Below the pieces are notes generated by a model. It had not been told where the DNA came from. It did no database searches and saw only the letters and a list, made by a program, of their open reading frames with translations. The translations under genes and the position numbers were made by a program. From Acidimicrobiia bacterium (GTDB lineage: Bacteria > Acidobacteriota > Terriglobia > Bryobacterales > Bryobacteraceae), in the NCBI GenBank assembly GCA_016871315.1, contig VFZE01000019.1, positions 1 through 64,000 of the forward strand: 64,000 bases of DNA, in the 5' to 3' direction. Positions 45,220-54,738 of this stretch are shown here, piece after piece. Within the stretch, counting starts at the first letter, position 1. Each line of letters starts with the position of its first letter.

Positions 45220-47469
45220 CTATTTGTCGCTGGATTGCGGCGGGGAGAGGAGGATTTTTTCGACGGTGGCGGCCTCGACCCCCTTGCGGGAATAGAGCAT
45301 GGGGTGGTAGCCGCCGCCGGCCCACTCATTTAATAGGTTGTCGTAGTGGGGGCTTTCCGGGTCGCCGGATTCGCCGGGGACGTTGGTCATGACGGAACGG
45401 TCCCAGTCGGCGAGGTCGAGGATCTGGCGGTAGCTGGCGCCGTTGGTCTGGCGGAAGTTGGAGCCGGAGGTGGAGTTGACGGTGTGGGAGTCGCCGGGAC
45501 GTGGGATGGGGCCGCGGTGGAAATCCGGGTTCGGAAGAGGGTGGCGGAAACGGATCTGGTGGAGGTTGCCCCATTTCCAGGCGGCGGGGTCGGGGCCGAA
45601 GGCGCGGCTGAGTTCGGCGAATGCTTGTTCAAAGCTCTGACGCATGGCGGCCGGGTCGGGCCTGCGGCGCAAGGTTGCCAGCAGCATGGCGAGATCGGTG
45701 CGCGAGCCGAGTTCCTTGCCGAAGATGAGTGGCGGGAGCTTGGAGACCCACATCGCGTAGAGGAGCGCTTCCGGGGAATCGGCGGAGAGGTTGGCGCTCC
45801 AATCCATCATGCGTTCGAGCAGGGCCCATTGCGAGGCGGAGAACTGCTCGCGGCGGAAGGGCCATTGCCGGACCAGCGTTTGAAAGATGCGGGCCGGATG
45901 GGAGTGGACGTCCTGCTGCATGCGCTGGAAATCCTCGACGCCGAACTTCAGCCGGTCGAGCATCATCTCCTCGATACGGTCGATGCGGAAGCTGGGGGCC
46001 CACTCATAGGAGAGCGGGTGCGGATAGCCGTCGGGCAGGATGTTGTGATTGGCGGTGGCGATGGCGCCGGAGGGAGGATTGAAGCGGCGCGGCATCTGGC
46101 CGGCGGGGAGGAATCCGGACCATTCATATTCGCCGGTGTGGCCGGGCACCGGCAGCAGACCGGACCAGTTGCGGCGGATCGGGGCGAGACCGGCGGCGAT
46201 CCAGCCGATATTGCCGGCGCGGTCGGCATAGACGAGGTTTTCCGAGGGGACTTTGTAGCGTGCAGCGGCCTGCTGGAACTGATCCCAGTTGTGTGCGCGG
46301 GCGAGGCTGAGAGCGGCGAGATAGCCGGCTGTGCCGGGTTCGCTGCCGACCCATTTGAGCGCATAGGCGCGGTGACGGCCGAGATCCTCGGCGATCACGG
46401 GGCCATGGATGGTGTAGCGCAGCTCGATGGGGCGCGGTGCTTTCACGCCGCGGACGCGGACCTGCTCGCGCACGATCTCCATCTGCTTCCACTGGCCGCG
46501 GTAAAGATACTGATCGGGGTTGGCGGGGTTCAGCTTCTCGACGTAGAGGTCGCCTTGATCGATGCCGACGATGGTGAAGCCGAAGCCGGCTTCTTCGTTG
46601 TGGCCTAGCGCGATGCCGGGCAGGGCAGGTTCGCCCGCGCCGATCACGTTCCAGCCGGGGCCGACCAGGTGTACGGTTTTGCGCAGCGAGGGGAGCACGA
46701 CCGGGCGGTGCGGATCGTTGGCTAGCAGCGGCTTGCCGGTGAGAGAGCGTTCGCCGCTGACCACCCAGTTGTTGCTTCCTTGTTCGCCGGAAAACCGAAC
46801 GGAGCCGATGGCGTCGTTGTAATCCCGCAGGATCGACGAGTTGATGCCGGCAAGGTCGAGTCCGTTGGGAATGACGATCTTCACGAAGGGGTCGGGAGGC
46901 AGGTAATTCTGCACGGTCTCCAGGCCAAAGCGGCGGATATCGTTGGCGCGGGCCACTTCGCGCGCGATGTTCCTGGTCATCAGTAGCCCGGCGACGCGCG
47001 CGGCGACATCTTCCGGCGCCCAGAGGCCGGGGTCGTAACCGGCGAGGCGGAATTCGAGTGGGCGCTTGCCGCCGAGCGTCGAGATATAGGCGTTGATGCC
47101 TTCGGTGAAGGAGGCGGCGATCTGGCGGGCGTCGGGCGAGTAGCTGTCCCATTCGGCGTTCCAGTCGCCGCGGAAGCGGACTAGGCGGGCGATGCGGTCG
47201 CGTTGGAGCGCTTCGGGCCCGAGCACTTCGGCGAGCTTGCCGGTTCCGATGCGGCGCCAGAGGTCGATCTGAAAGAGGCGGTCGCGTGCGGCCATGTAAC
47301 CCTGGGCGAAGAAGAGATCGTGCGAGGAGCGCGCGTAGATGTGGGGGATGCCCCACTTGTCGCGGAGGACCTCGACCGGCTCGGCAAGGCCGGCGAGGGT
47401 GACCTGTTCGGCCGGGGCGAGGCCGCAGAAAAGGGCCAATGCCACCGGCAACCACGTGCTACGCATCAT
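45220..47469 (-). CDS. Penicillin acylase family protein (secreted Ntn-hydrolase)
   Basis: A 749-residue periplasmic hydrolase of the penicillin G acylase/N-acyl-homoserine lactone acylase superfamily. A signal peptide (to about residue 20) precedes the alpha chain with VEVLRDKWGIPHIYARSSHDLFFAQGY. The maturation site GEQGSNNWVVSG puts the catalytic serine at about residue 232, the beta-chain N-terminus after self-cleavage. HGPVIAED and GAIATANHN are beta-chain landmarks. The substrate is unknown: beta-lactam side chains, acyl-homoserine lactones or other acyl amides are all possible. It overlaps the enoyl-CoA hydratase by 11 bases, an odd partner for an exported amidase. Confidence 0.92.
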   Translation of the reverse strand: MMRSTWLPVALALFCGLAPAEQVTLAGLAEPVEVLRDKWGIPHIYARSSHDLFFAQGYMAARDRLFQIDLWRRIGTGKLAEVLGPEALQRDRIARLVRFRGDWNAEWDSYSPDARQIAASFTEGINAYISTLGGKRPLEFRLAGYDPGLWAPEDVAARVAGLLMTRNIAREVARANDIRRFGLETVQNYLPPDPFVKIVIPNGLDLAGINSSILRDYNDAIGSVRFSGEQGSNNWVVSGERSLTGKPLLANDPHRPVVLPSLRKTVHLVGPGWNVIGAGEPALPGIALGHNEEAGFGFTIVGIDQGDLYVEKLNPANPDQYLYRGQWKQMEIVREQVRVRGVKAPRPIELRYTIHGPVIAEDLGRHRAYALKWVGSEPGTAGYLAALSLARAHNWDQFQQAAARYKVPSENLVYADRAGNIGWIAAGLAPIRRNWSGLLPVPGHTGEYEWSGFLPAGQMPRRFNPPSGAIATANHNILPDGYPHPLSYEWAPSFRIDRIEEMMLDRLKFGVEDFQRMQQDVHSHPARIFQTLVRQWPFRREQFSASQWALLERMMDWSANLSADSPEALLYAMWVSKLPPLIFGKELGSRTDLAMLLATLRRRPDPAAMRQSFEQAFAELSRAFGPDPAAWKWGNLHQIRFRHPLPNPDFHRGPIPRPGDSHTVNSTSGSNFRQTNGASYRQILDLADWDRSVMTNVPGESGDPESPHYDNLLNEWAGGGYHPMLYSRKGVEAATVEKILLSPPQSSDK

Positions 47470-48235
47470 CTTCCGATTTTCCCTCCAATGAGGGCCAGCG
47501 CGGCGGGCGCTTCTGCTTCCAGGCGCGCACGCCCTCCTGGTAATCCTCGCTCCGGAAGAGGCGCGCGCGCAAGGTGGCGGCGAGTCTGGTTGCCTCTTCT
47601 TCGCTCATTTCGCGGCCCTGGTGGGTGAGCGTCATGCCGCGGCGGATGGCTTCCGGGCTGGATTCGGCAATGGTTGCGGCGATGTGCAGGGCCTTTGCCT
47701 GAAGCTCAAATGCCGGGACGACGTAGTGAACCAAGCCCCACTCGAGCGCCTCGTCGGCGCCGAAGCGGCGGCCGGTGAGGCTGAGTTCGAGCGCGCGGCG
47801 TTCGCCGATGGCCTGGACCATCGAGCGCCAGATGAGCATCGGCCACAACCCGATTTTGATCTCGGTGATTCCGAACAGGGCGTCCTCGGCGGCCACGGCG
47901 ATGTGGCAACTGGCGACGAGTCCGGCGCCGCCCGCGAGCGCGGCGCCCTGCACGGCGGCAACGATGGGCTTCAAGCTGCGGCGGCCGAGCGAAAAGAGCC
48001 GCTCGTGAATCGCGTTGCGGTCGGCGGCGTCGGGCAGCAGCGATTCTTCCAGGTCCATGCCGGCGCAGAAGGAAGGGCCTTCGCCATCAAGCAGGATGGC
48101 TCCGGTGGCGCGGTCATCCGATGCCTGCTCCACTTCGCGGACGATCGCCTCACAGGTGGCCGAATCGAGCGCATTGCGCTTTTCGGGGCGGTCGAGAGTC
48201 AGCCGCAGCAGTCTACCTTCACGCCGTACCCGCAA
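47459..48235 (-). CDS. Enoyl-CoA hydratase/isomerase family protein
   Basis: A 258-residue crotonase-fold enzyme. TTG 48235 is chosen as start because it has GAGGAG about 7 bases before it and yields the family N-terminus [25 protein letters not shown]; the open frame continues upstream without homology. The oxyanion-hole segments are FCAGMDLEE and ALAGGAGLVASCHIAVAAEDALFG, and ITEIKIGLWP carries the catalytic-glutamate region. Next to an AtuA protein and a biotin-dependent carboxylase subunit, it is the likely hydratase (AtuE or LiuC-like) of the pathway. It overlaps the AtuA C-terminal-domain gene by 17 bases. Confidence 0.9.
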   Translation of the reverse strand: MRVRREGRLLRLTLDRPEKRNALDSATCEAIVREVEQASDDRATGAILLDGEGPSFCAGMDLEESLLPDAADRNAIHERLFSLGRRSLKPIVAAVQGAALAGGAGLVASCHIAVAAEDALFGITEIKIGLWPMLIWRSMVQAIGERRALELSLTGRRFGADEALEWGLVHYVVPAFELQAKALHIAATIAESSPEAIRRGMTLTHQGREMSEEEATRLAATLRARLFRSEDYQEGVRAWKQKRPPRWPSLEGKSEDDA

Positions 48236-48557
48236 GCTCGTTCTCCTCAATCTCGATTTCCATGCGTAGCAGCGCGGTGGAAAAGGTTTTGCCTTGCGAG
48301 TCGATGCGGAGGGAGAGGGTGCCGCCGCCGCCGAGCGCTTCATATAAAAGGAAGTTGAGCGCGCCGAGATTGGGCAGTTCGAAACGCTCGACTTTGCCTT
48401 TGACGAGGTGTCCGAAATGGACCTTGACGCGTTCGGAGGTGACTTCACGGACCAACACAGGATAGTGTGCCTGCTGGTAGGCGATGACGCCGATGTTGGC
48501 GGTGTCACCCTTGTCGCCGGAGCGGGCGTGTGCGATGCGGGAAAGGGGAATCCTCAT
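48219..48557 (-). CDS. AtuA-type C-terminal domain protein
   Basis: A 112-residue protein matching the C-terminal domain of acyclic terpene utilisation protein Atu[30 protein letters not shown], then [37 protein letters not shown]. In Pseudomonas this domain is fused to AtuA; here it is a separate gene overlapping the AtuA stop by ATGA. The two probably form a complex. Its biochemical role is not established. Confidence 0.88.
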   Translation of the reverse strand: MRIPLSRIAHARSGDKGDTANIGVIAYQQAHYPVLVREVTSERVKVHFGHLVKGKVERFELPNLGALNFLLYEALGGGGTLSLRIDSQGKTFSTALLRMEIEIEENELAGTA

Positions 48558-49888
48558 TCGACCACCTCGACGCGGGTTTGGATGAGTTCGCGCGGGGCGA
48601 GGGCGGGCCAGTAGGCGACCACTTCGCGCACCGGAGGGCGGCCGTCGCCGAAGCCTGTGGCGGTGGGCGGGCCGTTGAGCACCAGCGGGATCAGCTCGCG
48701 CGTGAAGCGATCGACAGCCTCTTTGTCCTGGCCCCGCACGCCGATGCGGAGCTGAATCTCGGGCGGATCGGGGCAGTGGGCGGCGGCAGGGCCGTGGCAG
48801 GCGTCGTAGCCGAACAGCTCGGTGTAGATTTCTTCGAAGGTGAGACCGAGCTGTTCCAGGCGTTGGCGGACGATGGCGTCGGCGGCGCGCGCCTTGGCAA
48901 CGGCGTCGGGCCAGCTGTAGACGAGCGTGCCGATGGCTTTCCAGCCGTAGGAGTAGCTGATGGAAAGTTTCAGAAAGGGTGTGCGCGGGCCGCCGCGGAT
49001 GCCGCTGACGCGGACGCGGTCGATGCCGGCGTCTTCCAGGTGTATGGAGGTGAAATCGGCAATGCAGTCCGGAGTGATGTAGTACTTCGGGTCGCCGAGT
49101 TCATAGAGGAGCTGCTCCTTGACGATGTGGGAGCTGACGCGGCCGCCGGTGTTGGAATGCTTGGTAACGACGAAGGAGCCGTCGGGTGAGGCTTCGACGA
49201 GGGGATAGCCAATGTTGGCCATATCGGGGATGGAGGGCCAGTCGACCTGGCAGTTGCCGCCTGTGCACTGGGCGCCGCATTCGATGATGTGTCCGGCGAT
49301 GGTGCCGGCGGCGAGCCGGTTCCAGTCGTCGGGCTTCCAGCCGAACTGGTGGACCATGGGGGCAAGGGCGAGCGCGGTGTCGGTGCACCTGCCGGCAATG
49401 ACGACGTCGGCTCCGGTCGAGAGCGCTTCGGCCAGCGGGAAGGCGCCGATGTAGGCGTTGGCGCTCTGGATGCGGTTGCGGATGGAGGAGAGCGGCTCGC
49501 CGGTCTCCATGTTCTTCATGGCGTGGCCGGCGGCGATGAGTTCGTCGATGCGCGGGTAGATGTCGTCGCCTTCGACGACGGCGACCTTGAGGTGCGGGGC
49601 GAGCTTGCGTACCTGGCGCGCGCAGGCGGCCGGGTTGACGCCGCCGGCGTTGGCGATCACCTTCACGCCGCGCTGCTTGATCGTGGCGGCGATGCGGGCC
49701 ATCAGCGGAGGGAAGTCGCGCGCGTAGCCGAGCTCGGGGTTGCGCTCCTTCTGCTTCTGGACGATGGACATGGTGATCTCGGCGAGATAGTCGAGCACGA
49801 GATAGTCGAGCGGGCCTTGCTCGACCAGACGGACGGGCGCTTCCAGCCAGTCGCCCCAGAAGCCTTGTCCGTTGGCGATGCGGATCAT
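48554..49888 (-). CDS. atuA: Acyclic terpene utilisation AtuA family protein
   Basis: A 444-residue protein of the DUF1446/AtuA family. It has [39 protein letters not shown] at the start, [21 protein letters not shown], the [22 protein letters not shown] segment and [13 protein letters not shown]. AtuA is required for citronellol/geraniol catabolism in Pseudomonas, though its reaction is unknown. It ends within the C-terminal-domain gene and begins on the carboxylase stop (ATGA), so carboxylase beta, AtuA, its C-terminal domain and the hydratase form one operon. Confidence 0.9.
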   Translation of the reverse strand: MIRIANGQGFWGDWLEAPVRLVEQGPLDYLVLDYLAEITMSIVQKQKERNPELGYARDFPPLMARIAATIKQRGVKVIANAGGVNPAACARQVRKLAPHLKVAVVEGDDIYPRIDELIAAGHAMKNMETGEPLSSIRNRIQSANAYIGAFPLAEALSTGADVVIAGRCTDTALALAPMVHQFGWKPDDWNRLAAGTIAGHIIECGAQCTGGNCQVDWPSIPDMANIGYPLVEASPDGSFVVTKHSNTGGRVSSHIVKEQLLYELGDPKYYITPDCIADFTSIHLEDAGIDRVRVSGIRGGPRTPFLKLSISYSYGWKAIGTLVYSWPDAVAKARAADAIVRQRLEQLGLTFEEIYTELFGYDACHGPAAAHCPDPPEIQLRIGVRGQDKEAVDRFTRELIPLVLNGPPTATGFGDGRPPVREVVAYWPALAPRELIQTRVEVVE

Positions 49889-51486
49889 AGTGTCTCAAGC
49901 GCCAGATGCCGGCGGTGGAAGCTTGCCATGGAGATTTCAAGCGCGAAGGTCAGCACCTGCCGGGTTTTCAGGGGGCCGAGGAGAGCGTCGACGTGGCCGC
50001 GCGCGGCTGCGAAGTGGGAGTCGAGCCAGTTCTCGTAATCGGCACGGGTTTTGTCGACGCGGGTTTGCAGCTCTTCCGGGACCGGCTTGCCGTCCTTCTT
50101 ATAGCGGTCGAGTTCGGGGCCGTGTACGGCGACGACGGCCGAGTCGCCTTCCATGACGCCAATGCGGGCGGTGGGCCATGCGAAAGTGAAGTTGGGATCG
50201 AAGCCTTGGGCGGCCATGGCGTAGTAGCCGGCTCCGGAGGCGTGATTGATGGTGAGTACGATGCGCGGAACGGTGGCGCAGGCCATGGTTTCCACCATTT
50301 CGGCGCCGGCGCGGATGATGCCGGCGGCTTCGGCCTCGACGCCGACCATGAAGCCGGAGACATCCTGGAAGTAGAGGAGCGGCAGGCCTTGCCGCTCGCA
50401 CATTTCGACGAAGTAGGCGACCTTGCGCGCCGATTCGGTGTAGACGATGCCGCCGATGCGGGAACCGCCGGGAGCCTTGAGGAAACCGCGGCGGTTGGCG
50501 ATGAGACCGGCGGGCCAGCCCGACAGGCGCGTGGAGGCGCAGAGCATCTCTGGGGCATGCTCGGGCTGAAACTCCTCCCAAGCGCCGGCGTCAAAGATGC
50601 AGCGGATGACGTCCATCATTTCGTAGGGGAGGCGGTGATCGGCGGGGAGCACTTCGTAGAGTTGCTCGGCGGGCCGTTCCGGCAGGGCACCCTTGGGAGG
50701 TGGCGGCGGGGCGCACAGCTGGCGGATGCGTTCGCGGATCATCTCCAGGCAATGTTCGTCGTTGCGCGCCATGTAGTGGGCGACGCCGCTGACCGTGGTG
50801 TGCATGCGCGCGCCGCCGAGCTGTTCGGGGTCGACGACTTGCCCGGTTGCGCCTTTCACGAGGTTGGCGCCGCCGAGGCCCATGAAGCTGGTTTTGTCGA
50901 CCATGTAGATGACGTCGCTCAATGCGGGCAGGTAGGCGCCGCCGGCGATGCAGGGTCCCATGACGGCGGAGATTTGCGGGATGTGCAGTTTCCGGCGCAT
51001 GAGCGAGTTGTAGTAGAAGATGCGGGCGGCGCCGTACTGGCCGGGGAAGATGCCGTCCTGGAGGGGGAGGTTGACGCCGGCCGAGTCGACCAGATAAATG
51101 ATCGGGATGCGGTTACGCATCGCGACCTCCTGCGCACGGAGGATCTTGTGGATGGTCTCCGGCCACCAGGCTCCGGCTTTTACAGTGGCGTCGTTGGCGA
51201 TGATGACCGCGGGGCGGCCTTCGATGCGGCCGACGCCAGTGACGACGCCCGCGGAGGGCGCCGCGCCGTCGTATTTGTCGTGTGCGACGAGGAGTCCGAT
51301 TTCGAGAAACATCGCGCCGCCGTCGCAGAGTTTGGCGATGCGTTCGCGCGCGGTGAGCTTGCCGGCGTTGTGCTGCTTGGCGGTTTTTTCGGGGCCGCCG
51401 CCCTGGCGGAGCCGGTCTTCCAGCTCATGGAGCCGCTCAACGGCGGCCAGCATGTGCTCGCGTGGAGAGGTGGTGGGGGCGCGCAC
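49885..51486 (-). CDS. Acyl-CoA carboxylase beta subunit (carboxyltransferase)
   Basis: A 533-residue carboxyltransferase of the methylcrotonyl/geranyl-CoA carboxylase type. The two crotonase-like halves are visible: [67 protein letters not shown], then [22 protein letters not shown] and [19 protein letters not shown]. In geranyl-CoA or methylcrotonyl-CoA carboxylase it pairs with a biotin carboxylase/carrier alpha subunit, which is absent here. GTG 51486 is the assumed start; ATG 51453 is an alternative with equally poor ribosome-site support. It heads the Atu-like operon. Confidence 0.92.
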   Translation of the reverse strand: MRAPTTSPREHMLAAVERLHELEDRLRQGGGPEKTAKQHNAGKLTARERIAKLCDGGAMFLEIGLLVAHDKYDGAAPSAGVVTGVGRIEGRPAVIIANDATVKAGAWWPETIHKILRAQEVAMRNRIPIIYLVDSAGVNLPLQDGIFPGQYGAARIFYYNSLMRRKLHIPQISAVMGPCIAGGAYLPALSDVIYMVDKTSFMGLGGANLVKGATGQVVDPEQLGGARMHTTVSGVAHYMARNDEHCLEMIRERIRQLCAPPPPPKGALPERPAEQLYEVLPADHRLPYEMMDVIRCIFDAGAWEEFQPEHAPEMLCASTRLSGWPAGLIANRRGFLKAPGGSRIGGIVYTESARKVAYFVEMCERQGLPLLYFQDVSGFMVGVEAEAAGIIRAGAEMVETMACATVPRIVLTINHASGAGYYAMAAQGFDPNFTFAWPTARIGVMEGDSAVVAVHGPELDRYKKDGKPVPEELQTRVDKTRADYENWLDSHFAAARGHVDALLGPLKTRQVLTFALEISMASFHRRHLALETL

Positions 51487-51516
51487 TGGAACCAGTGTAG
51501 CAGCGGGTTTGGGGGG

Positions 51517-52164
51517 CTATTTCAACTTTGCCCGCCAGGGCCGCCTGCTGCTGCGATAGACAAGTCCGGCTTGGGGGTCGACCAGTCCATGGACAAGCTT
51601 CGGATGGATCGCGAGGAAATCGAGCAGTTTCTGCGCGTGCGCTTCTTCGGGGATTTCCTCGTGAAAGGCCTGCTTGAAGTCGAGTTTCTGGCCCACTCGC
51701 ATTGTTTCCAGATTCCGGTTGACCCTTTCCGGCACGGTTAATAATGCGCACAAGTAGACGATGCGGTCCATCTCATCATCCACTTCCTTGATCCGCGCCG
51801 CCACAGCGGGGTCGCTGCCCGAGGACCAATGGGCGACGATAGCGTCCCACTTGTTGCCGATCTCGGCGACCGCGTCGCCGTAGCGGGCATGCAGCGCCTC
51901 ATCCCCTTGAAAAACCCGCCTGATGGAGTGCTGCAGGGTATCGATGGATTCCCGGTTGCGCTCGAAGCGCGCCTTGCTCTCCTGGCATGCCGAGATCAAC
52001 ACGGACTTGGCATCCTCGGTGGTCAGTCCGGAAGCGGTTTTCAATTTCTCCAGCCCCTCCTGAAGGTTCTGGATTTCCTGCCGCAATTCCCGCAGGTATG
52101 CGATCACCCGCAAATCTCCGCCTTGGCTCATTTCCAACACAGGAACCGGACTTGCTGCCGCCAT
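51517..52164 (-). CDS. Hypothetical coiled-coil protein
   Basis: A 215-residue cytoplasmic protein of no family I recognise. ATG 52164 is chosen because GGAGGGG lies 8 bases before it; the frame opens 17 codons further up. Residues about 20-60 (LRELRQEIQNLQEGLEKLKTA) and 70-120 are strongly helical with coiled-coil heptads, followed by a glutamate-rich helical C-terminal part. The last residues (PQAGLVYRSSRRPWRAKLK) are basic. Nothing nearby indicates a role. Confidence 0.75.
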   Translation of the reverse strand: MAAASPVPVLEMSQGGDLRVIAYLRELRQEIQNLQEGLEKLKTASGLTTEDAKSVLISACQESKARFERNRESIDTLQHSIRRVFQGDEALHARYGDAVAEIGNKWDAIVAHWSSGSDPAVAARIKEVDDEMDRIVYLCALLTVPERVNRNLETMRVGQKLDFKQAFHEEIPEEAHAQKLLDFLAIHPKLVHGLVDPQAGLVYRSSRRPWRAKLK

Positions 52165-52242
52165 TTCTGTTTCCCCTCCGCCGATATGGGCTGAGCTGCT
52201 GTCCCATATATCCACGAAAAGGGGGTGGTGTCAAGGGCGGAG

Positions 52243-54345
52243 CTAGTACCGCAGCAGGCGCTCGATCTCGCGGGCGATGCCGGCGGTTTGAGGGAGGATC
52301 TCGTCCTCAAGTGACGGGCTGTAGCCGACCCAGGTATCGAGCGCGGCTAGGCGGCGGACGGGTGCGTCGAGGCAGTCGAAGAGTTCGTCGGCTACGCGGG
52401 CGGCGATTTCGGCGCCGAAGCCGAAGCTGAGCACGTCTTCATGCACGATGAGCAGGCGGCTGGTCTTGGTGACGGAGGCGGCAATCGATTCCCAATCGTA
52501 AGGGGCGAGGGTCCGGAGGTCGATCAGTTCGACGGTCGCCTCCGGAAACTTCTGCTCTACTTGCAGCACCCCCTGGAGTGACTTCTGCACGGTTGCGCCA
52601 TAGGTGACGAGCGTGAGGTTTGCGCCGGCCTTGACGATGCGCGCCTTGCCGAAGGGGATCAGGTAATCGGGTCCCGGGTGCGGAGAACGGTTGTAGGCTT
52701 CGCGGTAGAGCTTCTTGTGCTCGAGAAAGAGAACGGGATCGTCGCATCGGACGGCGGTTCGGAGCAATCCGCAGGCGTCCAACGCGCTGGAGGGCATGGC
52801 GACGCGCAGGCCGGGGATGTGGGTCAGCAGCACTTCGCCGCACTGGCTGTGATAGATGGCGCCGCCGGTGAGGTAGCCGCCGATGGGGACGCGAAGGACG
52901 AGCGGGCAGGAGAAGCCGTTGTTGGAACGCCAGCGGAGCGTGGCCATCTCGTCGCGGATCTGCATCATGGCGGGCCAGAGGTAATCGAAGAACTGGATTT
53001 CGGCGACGGGCCTGAGGCCGCGAGTTGCCATGCCGATGGCGCGTCCGGCGATGGCGGCTTCGGCGATGGGGGTGTTGAAGCAGCGCTCGGGCCCGAAGCG
53101 GCGCTGGAGATTGAGCGTGGCCTTGAAGACGCCGCCCTTGCCTTTGACCTGGTCAAGGTTTTCCGGATAGCCGCAATCGGCGACGTCTTCGCCGAAGACG
53201 ATGATGCGGGAGTCACGTGTCATCTCCTCAGCGAGTGTGAGGTTGATGGTGTCGACCATGGTGCGGGGGTCGCCGCTGAATTGGGGCTCGGTGTCGAAAT
53301 CCTGGCTCGTGGGGTTGGCCTTTTCCGAGTAGAGGAATCGCAGGGCGGAGCCGGGCTCGGGCGGCGGTTCGCGGAGCACGCGGTCGGTGGCCTGCTGAAT
53401 CTCCTGCTCCACTTCATGGAAGAGAAGCTGAAGGCCGTGCGGATCAAGGATGCCTTCGCGAAGCAGGAACTCAGGGAAGCGGATGGCGCAATCGCGGCGT
53501 GAGTCCTCTTCGATTTGGGCTTTGGTCTTGTACTGGGTCTCGTCGTCGGAAAGGGAATGCGAGTAGGGGCGGATGACGTTGGCGCGCACCAGGGCTGGTC
53601 CTTGCCCGGCGCGGCAATGCTGGAATGCCTGGCGAAGCGCGCGATAGCTGTCGATGACGTCACAGCCATCGGCTTCCAGGCGCAGCAGGCCGGGGAAACC
53701 GGCGGCGAGAGGCAGAATGTCGCCGCCGGGGGTTTGCTTCTCCACGGGAACGGAGATGGCCCAGCCGTTATCCTCCACCAGGAACACGACGGGGAGTTTG
53801 TCGAGGCAGGCGGCGCTGAGCGCTTCCCAGAACTCGCCTTCGCTGGTTGCGCCCTCGCCGGAGCAGACCAGCGTGACCTCATTGCCCGCCGGATTCAGGT
53901 AGCGGGAGGCGTGGGCGCAGCCGACGGCTTGCAGGTACTGGGTGCCTGTGGGTGAGGAAGCGCTGACGATGTTGAGGTCCGGCGAACTCCAGTGGGACGG
54001 CATTTGGCGGCCGCCGGAGGCGGGGTCGGAACCGGCGCCGACGGCTTGCAGCAGCATCTGCTCGGCGGTGACGCCATGCATGAGGCACAGCGCGCGGTCA
54101 CGGTAGTAAGGATAGACCCAGTCATGGCCGGTCCGGACGGCGAGCCCGGCCGCGGCCTGTACCGCTTCATGGCCGGCGGCGCTGACCTGAAAGAAGATGC
54201 GATTCTGGCGCTTGAGCATGATCTCGCGGTCGTCCAGGCGGCGGGATAGCTGAATGGCGCGGCAGGCGCGGATGAGATCGTGGCGCGAGAGCCCTTCATA
54301 GGGCTGGGACGCCGATGCGATGGCCGGGCTGAGCGGTGCGGACAT
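52243..54345 (-). CDS. Fused 2-oxoacid dehydrogenase E1 alpha-beta subunit
   Basis: A 700-residue thiamine-diphosphate enzyme in which the E1 alpha (about 1-330) and E1 beta (about 355-700) chains of a branched-chain 2-oxoacid, pyruvate or acetoin dehydrogenase are joined. The alpha part has the ThDP motif [19 protein letters not shown] to VEDNGWAIS and the YPYYRDRAL and [10 protein letters not shown] regions. The beta part has [37 protein letters not shown] and [14 protein letters not shown]. Similar fused E1 proteins occur in Acidobacteriota. E2 and E3 are not in the window. The substrate, branched-chain 2-oxoacids most likely, is inferred from family resemblance. Confidence 0.92.
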   Translation of the reverse strand: MSAPLSPAIASASQPYEGLSRHDLIRACRAIQLSRRLDDREIMLKRQNRIFFQVSAAGHEAVQAAAGLAVRTGHDWVYPYYRDRALCLMHGVTAEQMLLQAVGAGSDPASGGRQMPSHWSSPDLNIVSASSPTGTQYLQAVGCAHASRYLNPAGNEVTLVCSGEGATSEGEFWEALSAACLDKLPVVFLVEDNGWAISVPVEKQTPGGDILPLAAGFPGLLRLEADGCDVIDSYRALRQAFQHCRAGQGPALVRANVIRPYSHSLSDDETQYKTKAQIEEDSRRDCAIRFPEFLLREGILDPHGLQLLFHEVEQEIQQATDRVLREPPPEPGSALRFLYSEKANPTSQDFDTEPQFSGDPRTMVDTINLTLAEEMTRDSRIIVFGEDVADCGYPENLDQVKGKGGVFKATLNLQRRFGPERCFNTPIAEAAIAGRAIGMATRGLRPVAEIQFFDYLWPAMMQIRDEMATLRWRSNNGFSCPLVLRVPIGGYLTGGAIYHSQCGEVLLTHIPGLRVAMPSSALDACGLLRTAVRCDDPVLFLEHKKLYREAYNRSPHPGPDYLIPFGKARIVKAGANLTLVTYGATVQKSLQGVLQVEQKFPEATVELIDLRTLAPYDWESIAASVTKTSRLLIVHEDVLSFGFGAEIAARVADELFDCLDAPVRRLAALDTWVGYSPSLEDEILPQTAGIAREIERLLRY

Positions 54346-54358
54346 GCCAGTTTTCAGT

Positions 54359-54712
54359 TTAGCTTTTTCGTAACAAGGCTCTTACCGCATCGACGCACAA
54401 CACGGCGGCGTGCTTGGATTCCGGGATTAGGCCGCCGACGGCTTCCTCGATGTCGGCGGGGCGAAGCTTCGCCAGATCATCCTCTGATTTGGAGAGCATC
54501 CATTCCGTGAGGGCGCTGCCGGCGGCAATCGATGCGGTGCAGCCGCGCGTTTTATAGCGGACCTCGGCGACGCGGCCCTGCTCAAAGCGGGCCGACAGGC
54601 GGAGGATGTCGCCACAGGCGGGGTTGGTGACTTCCACTGTAATGGCCGGCGGCTCCAGGTCGCCTACGTTACGGGGATTCTGGAAATGATCCAGAAGTTT
54701 GGGCCCATGCAT
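54359..54712 (-). CDS. IscU/NifU-like iron-sulfur cluster scaffold protein
   Basis: A 117-residue scaffold with the three cluster-binding cysteines at Cys33 (NPACGD, with Asp35), Cys58 (RGCTAS) and Cys106 (VLCVDAV). The region around His101 corresponds to the usual cluster-ligand histidine. These proteins assemble [2Fe-2S]/[4Fe-4S] clusters delivered from a cysteine desulfurase; no IscS/SufS is in the window. It sits 13 bases upstream of the fused E1 gene on the same strand, and a radical SAM enzyme diverges from it across 26 bases. Confidence 0.92.
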   Translation of the reverse strand: MHGPKLLDHFQNPRNVGDLEPPAITVEVTNPACGDILRLSARFEQGRVAEVRYKTRGCTASIAAGSALTEWMLSKSEDDLAKLRPADIEEAVGGLIPESKHAAVLCVDAVRALLRKS

Positions 54713-54738
54713 TATGATTCAATGGTAAATTGTCCGGC

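Noticed and set aside
49906-51741. A 611-codon open frame antisense to the carboxylase beta subunit
   Set aside because: Acidic, glycine-rich shadow of a well-supported gene in a strongly biased strand.
54730-54738. TTG at 54730 as the start of the radical SAM gene
   Set aside because: It adds three residues without a ribosome site advantage; ATG 54739 gives the normal N-terminus.
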